A stretch of DNA of 64,000 bases from Acidimicrobiia bacterium (GTDB taxonomy: Bacteria; Actinomycetota; Acidimicrobiia; Acidimicrobiales; Poriferisodalaceae). The stretch's first letter is position 1; each line of letters opens with the position of its first letter. The position numbers were made by a program, and so were the translations under genes. Location of the stretch: positions 16,999-80,998 of the forward strand of contig JAJDVQ010000100.1 of NCBI GenBank assembly GCA_022826045.1. The letters run 5' to 3'. Positions 49,904 through 57,212 of the stretch are shown one piece after another. The notes beneath the pieces were generated by a model. That model had not been told where the DNA came from. It did not search any database and saw only the letters and a program-made list of their open reading frames with translations.

Positions 49904-51133
49904 TCAGTCGTCGGCGAGCAGGGCGCGGCTGATCACCAGCTTCTGGATCTCGCTTGTGCCCTCGCCGATGATCATCAGCGGCGCATCGCGGTAGTAGCGC
50001 TCCACCGGGTACTCGGTGGAGAAGCCATTCCCTCCGTGAATGCGCATGGCGTCCAGCGACAGTTCGGCAGCCGTTTCCGACGCGAACAGCTTGGCCATGC
50101 CCGCAGCCAGGTCGACCCGCTCGCCGGCGTCGGCTTTGCGGGCCGCGTCGTAGGTCATCAGCCGGGCGGCGTGCAGCTTGGTGGCCATCTCGGCGATCTT
50201 GAAGGCGATGGCTTGGTGCTTGGCGATGGGCTTGCCGAACGCTTCGCGTTGCTTGGCGTACGCGACCGAGGCGTCATAGGCGGCCTGGGCCACGCCGACG
50301 CCCCGGGCCGCCACGTTGATGCGCCCCAGTTCCAGCGCGGCGAGCGCCCAGCGCAGGCCGTTGCCGATCCCGCCGCCGTGACCCGCACCGTCGCCCCCGC
50401 TGCGACTGGCGGCATCAGCGAGACCGTCACCGCCCAGCACGCGGTCTGCGGGCACCCGGTGGTCGACGTAGGACATCTCGACGGTCTCGAGGCCGCGGTA
50501 GCCGATCTTGTCGATCTTGCGGCTCACGGTGATGCCGCCCGAGTGCTTGCCCGGCGTCTTGTCGACGAGGAAGCAGGTGATGCCTGAGCTGCCCGACGGG
50601 TCGCCTTCGGGAACCCGCGCGAGCAGCGCCACGATGCCCGCACGCTCGCCGTTGGTGACCCACATCTTCGTGCCGTTGATGACGAACTCGTCGCCGTCGC
50701 GCACCGCACGGCAGCGCAGCGCGCCCGCGTCGGAGCCGCTGTCGGGCTCGGACAGTGAGAAGCAGCCGCGCAGCTTGCCAGTGGCCATTCCGGGCAGCGA
50801 CCGGTCGCGCTGGTCGTCGGTGCCGAACCGAGAGATGAGCTTGGCGCAGATGAGATGGCTGTTGACGATGCCTGCCAGCGACATCCACCCTCGCGAGAGC
50901 TCCTCGATCACCCGGGCGTAGGTCACATGGTCGAGGTCGAGCCCGCCGTGCGATTCAGGAATGGTGGCGCCGAACAGGCCGAACTCCTCCATCTGCTCGG
51001 CCATCGCAGTGGGGTACTCGTCGGCTAGCTCCAAGGCAGACGATTCGGGCACCACCACCTCGTCGACCCAGCGACGCAGCGTCTCGATGATCTCGTCCGC
51101 GACGTCGTCAGCGGCTTCGTCGTTGTCGTGCAC
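49904..51133 (-). CDS. Acyl-CoA dehydrogenase
   Basis: The 409-residue FAD enzyme has EEFGLFGATIPESHGGLDLD, LRGCFSLSEPDSGSDAGALR near residue 120, FVINGTKMWVTNGERAGIVA, the REAFGKPIAKHQAIAFKIAE helix, and the catalytic end RIHGGNGFSTEYPVERYYRD followed by IIGEGTSEIQKLVISRALL (Glu in EGTSE). A Gly/Ser/Asp-rich insertion (near residues 225-250) sits between the beta and C-terminal helical domains and is unusual. The GTG at 51133 has GGGAGGA upstream. It is divergent from the LLM gene, and substrate chain length is unknown. Confidence 0.9.
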   Translation of the reverse strand: MHDNDEAADDVADEIIETLRRWVDEVVVPESSALELADEYPTAMAEQMEEFGLFGATIPESHGGLDLDHVTYARVIEELSRGWMSLAGIVNSHLICAKLISRFGTDDQRDRSLPGMATGKLRGCFSLSEPDSGSDAGALRCRAVRDGDEFVINGTKMWVTNGERAGIVALLARVPEGDPSGSSGITCFLVDKTPGKHSGGITVSRKIDKIGYRGLETVEMSYVDHRVPADRVLGGDGLADAASRSGGDGAGHGGGIGNGLRWALAALELGRINVAARGVGVAQAAYDASVAYAKQREAFGKPIAKHQAIAFKIAEMATKLHAARLMTYDAARKADAGERVDLAAGMAKLFASETAAELSLDAMRIHGGNGFSTEYPVERYYRDAPLMIIGEGTSEIQKLVISRALLADD

Positions 51134-51241
51134 CGATCCTCCCAACATGGTTCGTGCCGATGCTTGCCCCGTCATCGACGCGACGTTGCTCCTAGCATTC
51201 GCGCCGACCGAAAGCAGCAGCGAGCACGACGGAGTACGACG

Positions 51242-52285
51242 ATGAAGATATCCATGGCGATCGGAGCGGGCGCGAGCTTGGACCCCAAGCGCCTCACGCA
51301 GCACGTGACCGACCTCGAAGCGGCCGGTGTCGACATGATCTGGGGCGGCGAGATCTACGGCTTCGACCTCGTGTCGACGCTGGCATACGTGGCCGCCAAG
51401 ACCGAGCGCATCCAGCTCATGACCGGCATCCTGCCGATCTATTCGCGCAGCCCGGCCATCATCGCCCAGACCGCCATGACCATCGACACGCTGTCCGAAG
51501 GCCGGTTCATATTGGGCCTCGGCACTTCGGGACCCCAGGTGATCGAGGGTTGGCATGGCGTGCCGTTCAGCAAGCCGATGGGACGGACTCGCGACGTGAT
51601 CGAGATCTGCCGCAAGGTGTGGTCGGGCGACAAGGTCGTCCACGAGGGCAGCGCCGTCAGCCTGCCCTATGACGGGGGCACGGGCCTGGGCAAGCCGCTC
51701 AAGCTCATGGCCAAGCCGCACCGCCGCGACATCCCGATCGCTGTCGCATCGATCGGCCCGCGCAATGTGGAGATGACCGCCGAGCTGGCCGAGGTCTGGC
51801 AGCCCATCCACTTCCTTCCTGAGAAGTTCAACGACGTGTGGGGCGATGCGCTGGACGCTGGCGGTGCGAAGCGCTCCGACGACCTGGCCGACCTGCAGAT
51901 CGTGGCGGGCGGCACAGTGGCGATGGGCTCGGGCCCGATGGTCGAGGGGGTCCGCAAGGGCGTGCGTGACAACGTCGGCTTCTATGTCGGCGGCATGGGT
52001 GCGCGCGACAAGAACTTCTACAACGACCTGTTCAAGCGCTACGGATACGTGGACGAGGCAGAGAAGATCCAGGACCTGTTCCTGACCGGCAAGCGCGACG
52101 AGGCATTCGCTGCGGTGCCCGACGACTACGTCGACCGGGCCAGCCTCACCGGCGACCCCGAGCGGGTGAAGGAGCGCATCGAGGTGTACCGCTCGGTGGG
52201 CGTGAGCTACCTCGACATCACCATCCCGCCCGAGACCGAGAATCCCCTCGAGGTCATCTCCCAGATCAAGGCCTGGGCCGAGTAG
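51242..52285 (+). CDS. LLM class F420-dependent oxidoreductase
   Basis: The 347-residue protein begins MKISMAIGAGASLDPKRLTQ, with GVDMIWGGEIYGFDLVSTLA, MTIDTLSEGRFILGLGTSGP and PIAVASIGPRNVEMTAELAE. It matches the TIGR03559-type branch of luciferase-like F420 enzymes. A helix-rich tail (DNVGFYVGGMGARDKNFYND) and a final PETENPLEVISQIKAW complete the barrel. A TAGCAT box lies about 48 nt upstream. It is divergent from the acyl-CoA dehydrogenase. Confidence 0.88.
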   Translation: MKISMAIGAGASLDPKRLTQHVTDLEAAGVDMIWGGEIYGFDLVSTLAYVAAKTERIQLMTGILPIYSRSPAIIAQTAMTIDTLSEGRFILGLGTSGPQVIEGWHGVPFSKPMGRTRDVIEICRKVWSGDKVVHEGSAVSLPYDGGTGLGKPLKLMAKPHRRDIPIAVASIGPRNVEMTAELAEVWQPIHFLPEKFNDVWGDALDAGGAKRSDDLADLQIVAGGTVAMGSGPMVEGVRKGVRDNVGFYVGGMGARDKNFYNDLFKRYGYVDEAEKIQDLFLTGKRDEAFAAVPDDYVDRASLTGDPERVKERIEVYRSVGVSYLDITIPPETENPLEVISQIKAWAE

Positions 52286-52367
52286 CGGGCGGCCCTCTGC
52301 CCGACCATCTGGCGCGGACAGGCGCCGGGCCGCATGGCGCTGTGGCGTAGTTCGTCGACCCATCAGC

Positions 52368-52373
52368 TAGAAC
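52368..52373 (+). promoter_or_regulatory. Candidate -10 box (TAGAAC) of the P450 gene
   Basis: TAGAAC ends 7 nt before the ATG at 52381; the last base departs from the TANNNT pattern. Confidence 0.4.
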
Positions 52374-52380
52374 GCAACCG

Positions 52381-53667
52381 ATGGCCGAGCTGCCGCTGAT
52401 CACCCCGATGCCCGCCGTCGCCGATTGCGTGCTCCCGTGGGACGGCCCGGTGAGCGACACTGTGGCGGCCATCGGTGCCGCCCGGTCGGCGTGCGGTGAC
52501 ACCTTCGTGGTCGACAGCGGCGACGATCGCTACCTGTTCCTGTTCTCATCGGTCGGCCTCAGGCATTTCTACGCAGTTCCCGAGCAGCAGGCCAGCAAAG
52601 CCCTCGCCGACTGGAAGATGCTCAGCCGCAAGCTTCCCGACGAGCTCTTCGACGGTCGGCGGACCCTTCCCCACGAGCTGTTCACCCGACCCCATGCGTC
52701 CGGCTACCGAGCGTCGCTGGAAGCGGCCATCTCGGCCCAACTGGCAGAACTGAGTCACGGGGCCGAGATCGATCTGTTCGATTTCGCCCGACGGCTCGGC
52801 CACCGCATGGGTCTGGCCAGCTGGGGCGGCAGCGAGACGCTGCGCTCAGCCAGATTCGAGGAACTGACCGCAGCGCTGGATGCGCTCGACGGGTCCGAGG
52901 CATTCGTGGCGCCTGCCCGGATGCGAGACGTCGCGAGGTCGGGCAAAGCCGCCGAGTACGCCGCCATGGCCAAGGCCGAGCAGATCCTGGCCGACACGGT
53001 GGCCTCTCGCCGCCGGCCTGTCGGCGATGTGCTGGACACGATCCTCGAACGATGGGCAGACGCCCCCGATGCGGAGAGACGAGTCGGCGTGGCTCGCGAC
53101 GTGATGCTGATCCACATCGCATCGATGTCCAACCTGTTCGCAGCGCTCGGTTGGTCGCTTGTCCATCTGGTGCAGCATCCCGACGTGATCGACCGCATAC
53201 GGGTCCGCCGGGGCGACGATCACGACCTGGTGTCGCGTTGCGCGCTGGAGTCGACTCGCATCGGCCAGCGATCCATCATGCTGCGCATGGTGCTCGAACC
53301 CGTGACCGTCGATGACGGCTCTCGGATCTACGAAGTCTCTCCCGGCGCCTCGCTGGCGACGTTCCTGCCGCTGACGAACATGTTCGCCGGGCCCGGGCTG
53401 GATCGTTACAACCCAGACCGGTGGCAGGGGTCCCGCCTGGCGGTGCCATCGGGGCTGGCGCCCGAGTCGGTGGTCACCTTCGGTGTGGGTCCCCACGCCT
53501 GTCCGGCCCGGCCCTTTTCCCTGACGGCGATGTCGCGAGTGATAGAGCTGCTGTTCGACGCGTACGAGCTGGTGCCGCTGTTCGACGATCCCAAGCCGCG
53601 CCCCGACCAGATCGGTGGTGTGGCCCGTGCAGCGGGAAGCTGCCGGGTGGCGGTGCAAGCCCGCTGA
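52381..53667 (+). CDS. Cytochrome P450
   Basis: The 428-residue protein has the heme-thiolate loop VVTFGVGPHACPARPFSLTA (Cys in FGVGPHACPAR) near residue 370, the ExxR of helix K (CALESTRIGQRS) near residue 285, and the DRYNPDRWQGSRLA region. The helix I segment VMLIHIASMSNLFAALGWSL does not show the usual acid-Thr pair clearly. The enzyme is probably soluble; substrate and redox partner are unknown. No ferredoxin gene lies nearby. Confidence 0.87.
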   Translation: MAELPLITPMPAVADCVLPWDGPVSDTVAAIGAARSACGDTFVVDSGDDRYLFLFSSVGLRHFYAVPEQQASKALADWKMLSRKLPDELFDGRRTLPHELFTRPHASGYRASLEAAISAQLAELSHGAEIDLFDFARRLGHRMGLASWGGSETLRSARFEELTAALDALDGSEAFVAPARMRDVARSGKAAEYAAMAKAEQILADTVASRRRPVGDVLDTILERWADAPDAERRVGVARDVMLIHIASMSNLFAALGWSLVHLVQHPDVIDRIRVRRGDDHDLVSRCALESTRIGQRSIMLRMVLEPVTVDDGSRIYEVSPGASLATFLPLTNMFAGPGLDRYNPDRWQGSRLAVPSGLAPESVVTFGVGPHACPARPFSLTAMSRVIELLFDAYELVPLFDDPKPRPDQIGGVARAAGSCRVAVQAR

Positions 53668-53823
53668 CGCACCGGGTTCCCTCGGTGCAGCCCCGGCTGC
53701 ACGCCGCGAGTTTTCGCTGTTCGGCACATGTGCCTGCGGAAGCCTTCGAAAATCATTTGGAAGCATCGAATTTCTGTGTCTATGTTTCGGTCCTGTCGCT
53801 GCCAGCGCCATGGGAGGGCTGCC

Positions 53824-54231
53824 GTGTCTGAAGAGATCCGCTCGGGCATCTACGCTTGGCTGCGTGAGCAGACCGACGAGCAGCGCGCCGAGTACCTGAT
53901 GTCGTGCCTCGCCCCCGCCCCGCTGTCCGATCTGGTCACCAAGGACTTCCTCACTGCCGAGCTGTCGCGCGAGCTGTCACGGTTCGCGACCAAGGACGAC
54001 CTCGCCATGCTCGACGCCAAAGTCGCCAGCCTGGACACCAGAGTCGTCGGCCTCGAGACCGCCGTGGCCAGGCTCGACACGAAGGTCGATGGGCTCGCCG
54101 CACGGCGCGACGAGGACAGCAAGGCGCAGCGGGTGCGCCACTACTGGCTCGTGGGCATCGGCGTGTCCATCATGGTGCCAATCTGGCTCAGCGTCGCGGG
54201 CGTGATCGGCGCCGGCGGCGTCATCGGCTGA
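53824..54231 (+). CDS. Small coiled-coil protein with one membrane anchor
   Basis: The 135-residue protein starts at GTG 53824, which has GGGAGGG nine bases upstream. Residues about 5-40 form a helical domain (RSGIYAWLREQTDEQRAEYL), then heptad-rich sequence (LAMLDAKVASLDTRVVGLET, then AVARLDTKVDGLAARRDED) that should form a coiled coil, and a C-terminal hydrophobic segment (WLVGIGVSIMVPIWLSVAG). I do not recognise a specific family. It may be a membrane-tethered scaffold. Confidence 0.62.
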   Translation: MSEEIRSGIYAWLREQTDEQRAEYLMSCLAPAPLSDLVTKDFLTAELSRELSRFATKDDLAMLDAKVASLDTRVVGLETAVARLDTKVDGLAARRDEDSKAQRVRHYWLVGIGVSIMVPIWLSVAGVIGAGGVIG

Positions 54232-54456
54232 GTTCCGCACGCCAATCAATACTGCGCGCCCGGTCATCACTCAGACCAGCGCCTCTGCTGCGGGGCGTCG
54301 CGTGCGCCCCGAGCCGCGAGGAATGGCAGGTGCGTCACAGCCGGGCCGTCAGCGTCGTGGCGTCACCTGACGCAGAACGCGGTCTGGGAGACCGCCTGTG
54401 GGCGATCCCCGCCAGCACCCTGCGGAGCTGACGCAGGCAGCTTTGCCCCCGCTCGA

Positions 54457-54462
54457 TAGCTT
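54457..54462 (+). promoter_or_regulatory. Candidate -10 box (TAGCTT) of the YbaK-like gene
   Basis: TAGCTT ends 7 nt before the ATG at 54470 and supports that start over the upstream in-frame ones. Confidence 0.55.
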
Positions 54463-54469
54463 GCTGCGG

Positions 54470-54955
54470 ATGAGTGAAGGCAGGCGCAGAGCGGGTGCAC
54501 GGGAGCGATTCCTTGCGGGGGCCGAGGCGCTGGGCTTGACGCCGGAGATCCTGCGCTTTCCTGAGGGCACGCGTACTGCCGAGCAGGCGGCTGCCGCTGT
54601 GGGCTGCGAGCTCGGCCAGATCGTGAAATCGCTGGTGTTCCTGTGCGATGGCGCCCCAGTGCTGGCGCTGACCTCCGGTGCGAACCGGGTCGACACCAAG
54701 CGGCTGGGTGAGCTGCTCGGCGGCACGATCACTCGGGCCGACGCTGACGGCGTGCGCGAGGTCACCGGCTACGCAATCGGCGGCACGCCGCCGTTCGGCC
54801 ACGCTCAGCCTCTGCGTGCTGTCATCGACCGCGCGCTGCTGGCCTACGACACCGTGTGGGCCGCCGCGGGCACACCCGACACGGTCTTCGAATTGACGCC
54901 AGATGAACTGGTGCAAGCGAGCGGCGCCGAGGCAGCCGATTTTGCGGCCGACTGA
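54470..54955 (+). CDS. YbaK/EbsC family aminoacyl-tRNA deacylase-like protein
   Basis: The 161-residue protein has ARERFLAGAEALGLTPEILR, then RTAEQAAAAVGCELGQIVKS (catalytic-type Lys), LVFLCDGAPVLALTSGANRV, DTKRLGELLGGTITRADADG, and REVTGYAIGGTPPFGHAQPL near the end. This is the YbaK/ProX editing fold that hydrolyses misacylated tRNA. I trimmed the start to the ATG at 54470 using its -10 spacing; 24 in-frame residues upstream are not conserved. Confidence 0.87.
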   Translation: MSEGRRRAGARERFLAGAEALGLTPEILRFPEGTRTAEQAAAAVGCELGQIVKSLVFLCDGAPVLALTSGANRVDTKRLGELLGGTITRADADGVREVTGYAIGGTPPFGHAQPLRAVIDRALLAYDTVWAAAGTPDTVFELTPDELVQASGAEAADFAAD

Positions 54956-55100
54956 CTGGATCGACCTCACCTCCCCGACGGTGCCCCCCGAAGCGGTCAC
55001 CTCCGCTGCCGAATGATCCGTTGCCGCGCCCGGTTGTGAGAATCTGCTGAACAAGTCGCGTCCGTGGCGCCTCGCGCACTTCCGCAGGCCGGGGCAACAG

Positions 55101-55106
55101 TAGTTT
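55101..55106 (+). promoter_or_regulatory. Candidate -10 box (TAGTTT) of the acidic membrane protein gene
   Basis: TAGTTT ends 7 nt before the ATG at 55114. Confidence 0.55.
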
Positions 55107-55113
55107 CGGCGCC

Positions 55114-56412
55114 ATGGCAGCTACATCTGACGGACGCGGTGATGACGACAAGGCTGAGCCGCCGCCCGCCCAAGGCACCGATGCCGAAAGCAGCGACGAC
55201 TCGCACGAGCGGGATATGACCAGTGCCGGTGACGGCACTGATGCGGCAGAGTCGGACGGAGTCGGTGCCGAGGCCGAACACAGCGGCGACACGCTGGCTG
55301 ATGGCGCCGACTGGTCGGCGGTCACGACCGGCTCGACAGCCGATGATGCGGGTGGCCCTGCGGGCGAGTCCGACTCGTCGTCAGACGACGCCGATTCGCC
55401 GCCCGGTGCTGTTGCGACGCCCGAGCAGAAGCAGAGCGGGCGGATTCGCAGGTGGGCGAGGTCGGCACGTCGCTTGCCGGCCTTTTTCAAGCTGCTGGCA
55501 GCCATATCTGCGGCAGCGCTGACAGCGCTGCTCGTTCTCGCTGTCATCGCAACAGCGCAGGCCGTCTTCGATGACGGCTACGACGACGGCTGGTTCGCCT
55601 ACTCGACCAACACAGGTCCCAACGGCCGAGATCTCATTATCGAGGGCGTGCATCACAACGGTTCCGGCGACCCCGATTACGTGTACGACGGGTTCGACGA
55701 GGGCCTCGGCCGTCACTGTGACGATCACGGCTTCGGCGACGCCTGCGGCCGACCACGCGGGCTGAAACATCGGGGTCCGCAGAGACAGTGCGGCTCCCGA
55801 GGGTGGGCGCCCGGCGACGGCAAGCGCGATGCCGCCGCGAAGCGGTACCCGGGAGTGCCGGGACGCTGCGGCGGTGGCAGCGACTGGGGCAGTCTCGATG
55901 ACCTGTACGGCTCGTTCAGCGGCCGATCTGGTTTCGAACCGGCCCCTCGATGGTGGTCGGGCGGATCCCGGTCTTCCGAGTGGTTCGAGCCGGGGCCGCG
56001 GGGCTGGTTCGGGCCGTTCGGGAACGGCGGATCGGCTCTTGAGTTCAGCGGCGATGCTGCGCCGTTCGGACTGTTCGGCGACGCGGATCCGTTCACGGAC
56101 CCGTCGGGCGCGCTGGGTCTGCTTCCCGGCATCGGTCCCCAAGAACTGTCGGACCTGCGCGCCTCGTGTGAGCAGTTCCGCACGCTCTTTGGCGGCCGGG
56201 ACGGCGACGGGCTGAGCGATGAGCCTCCGCAGATCGGCGTCAATGAACTGCTGTTGGGAGTGCTGTGCCCGTGGCCCGACACGCTGCCTGCCGACCCCTT
56301 CGCCGATGACGACTACGTCGACGACGATGGCGAGAGCAGCAACAGCGATGACGATGCCCGCGATAATGACGATGCAGATGGCCCAACGGCGGCTGATCCG
56401 AGTGACGCATGA
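55114..56412 (+). CDS. Unknown acidic membrane protein with Gly/Trp-rich external part
   Basis: The 432-residue protein has a 110-residue cytoplasmic region rich in Asp, Ser and Gly, a transmembrane segment (FKLLAAISAAALTALLVLAV near residues 125-145), then an external part. That part carries an acidic start (FDDGYDDGWFAYSTNTGPNG), a Gly/Arg-rich stretch with Cys residues, and aromatic repeats (EPAPRWWSGGSRSSEWFEPG). A helical end (LGLLPGIGPQELSDLRASCE) resembles a helix-hairpin-helix-like unit, then an Asp-rich tail. I recognise no family. Confidence 0.6.
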   Translation: MAATSDGRGDDDKAEPPPAQGTDAESSDDSHERDMTSAGDGTDAAESDGVGAEAEHSGDTLADGADWSAVTTGSTADDAGGPAGESDSSSDDADSPPGAVATPEQKQSGRIRRWARSARRLPAFFKLLAAISAAALTALLVLAVIATAQAVFDDGYDDGWFAYSTNTGPNGRDLIIEGVHHNGSGDPDYVYDGFDEGLGRHCDDHGFGDACGRPRGLKHRGPQRQCGSRGWAPGDGKRDAAAKRYPGVPGRCGGGSDWGSLDDLYGSFSGRSGFEPAPRWWSGGSRSSEWFEPGPRGWFGPFGNGGSALEFSGDAAPFGLFGDADPFTDPSGALGLLPGIGPQELSDLRASCEQFRTLFGGRDGDGLSDEPPQIGVNELLLGVLCPWPDTLPADPFADDDYVDDDGESSNSDDDARDNDDADGPTAADPSDA

Positions 56413-56427
56413 GATGCGCGACTCGGC

Positions 56428-56859
56428 TCAGCTTGCGGGGTCGAACCAACTGAGCCCGTCGAATCGGGAGAACCCGGCATCGGCAGTCGCAATTCTCGCC
56501 CCGGCTGCGACCGCTATCGCGGCCAGCCATGCGTCGGGCACCAGATTGCCGCGCAGAAGCCGGTCAGCCTCCGAGAATGCTGTGAACTGCTCCCATGCCG
56601 CTGCAGTGCCATGAACAACCCGGGCCGGGCGCGCGGCCCGCAACGCTGACACAAACGACAGTGCATCGCTCAACGGTGCCGGCTGCGCGTATATCCGACT
56701 GTTGGTGACAATGCGAAGAAAGCCGGTCAACACCACGTCGACGAGGCCAAGAGCCTCGGTGCCAGCCACAACTTCGTTGAGCCAATCGGCATAGCGAGCA
56801 TGGAGGTCTTCTTCGCGCTTGTAGGCGTAGACAATGACGTTGACGTCGGGAAGGATCAT
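56428..56859 (-). CDS. vapC: VapC-type PIN-domain ribonuclease toxin
   Basis: The 143-residue protein has the acidic cluster of PIN toxins: ILPDVNVIVYAYKREEDLHA (Asp5), LVDVVLTGFLRIVTNSRIYA, NLVPDAWLAAIAVAAGARIA (Asp near 107) and TADAGFSRFDGLSWFDP (Asp near 126). This is the TTHA0281-like TA-VapC branch. Its ATG overlaps the antitoxin stop (ATGA), so translation is coupled. Confidence 0.88.
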   Translation of the reverse strand: MILPDVNVIVYAYKREEDLHARYADWLNEVVAGTEALGLVDVVLTGFLRIVTNSRIYAQPAPLSDALSFVSALRAARPARVVHGTAAAWEQFTAFSEADRLLRGNLVPDAWLAAIAVAAGARIATADAGFSRFDGLSWFDPAS

Positions 56860-57098
56860 CGAGGGCCGTCAGCGTCGAGTGCAGAAGCCAGCGCATCACG
56901 ATCAGAGATGTCGATGAGCGGCCGATCTGATGGATTTCCGTGAGCCGGCAGACGCTCGACCGCACCCGTGATGTCGGCAGCCTTGAGCACTTGGCGCAAA
57001 CCCTCAATCACCAGGCTGGTGAACGTTCGCCCCGACTCCCTGGCCTTCCGTTTCGCCTCCTCAGCCAGCCCATCTGGCAGATTGATGGTCGTTCTCAT
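56856..57098 (-). CDS. vapB: Ribbon-helix-helix antitoxin
   Basis: The 80-residue protein begins MRTTINLPDGLAEEAKRKAR with ESGRTFTSLVIEGLRQVLKA, a ribbon-helix-helix DNA-binding domain. A tail (HGNPSDRPLIDISDRDALAS) should bind the toxin. The start at 57098 is the conserved MRTTINLP; the longer frame adds only four residues. A palindrome lies over the start, so autoregulation is likely. Confidence 0.86.
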   Translation of the reverse strand: MRTTINLPDGLAEEAKRKARESGRTFTSLVIEGLRQVLKAADITGAVERLPAHGNPSDRPLIDISDRDALASALDADGPR

Positions 57099-57112
57099 AT
57101 GCATAAGCATAT
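57097..57112. promoter_or_regulatory. Palindrome over the vapB start codon
   Basis: ATATGC (57097-57102) and GCATAT (57107-57112) form an inverted repeat with a 4-nt spacer, overlapping the start codon of the antitoxin. It suits a ribbon-helix-helix operator. Confidence 0.5.
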
Positions 57113-57212
57113 CGAAGGCGATGACCGAGCACCGATGTCGAAAACCGCTGCTTCTGAGCGTCGAGTCCCGCTCGGCCGTGACGGTGGCCGAGGACCGGGC
57201 CTTCAGCCGGGC

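Noticed and set aside
51134..52363. Extension of the acyl-CoA dehydrogenase frame
   Set aside because: Antisense to an LLM oxidoreductase; the GTG at 51133 has GGGAGGA upstream.
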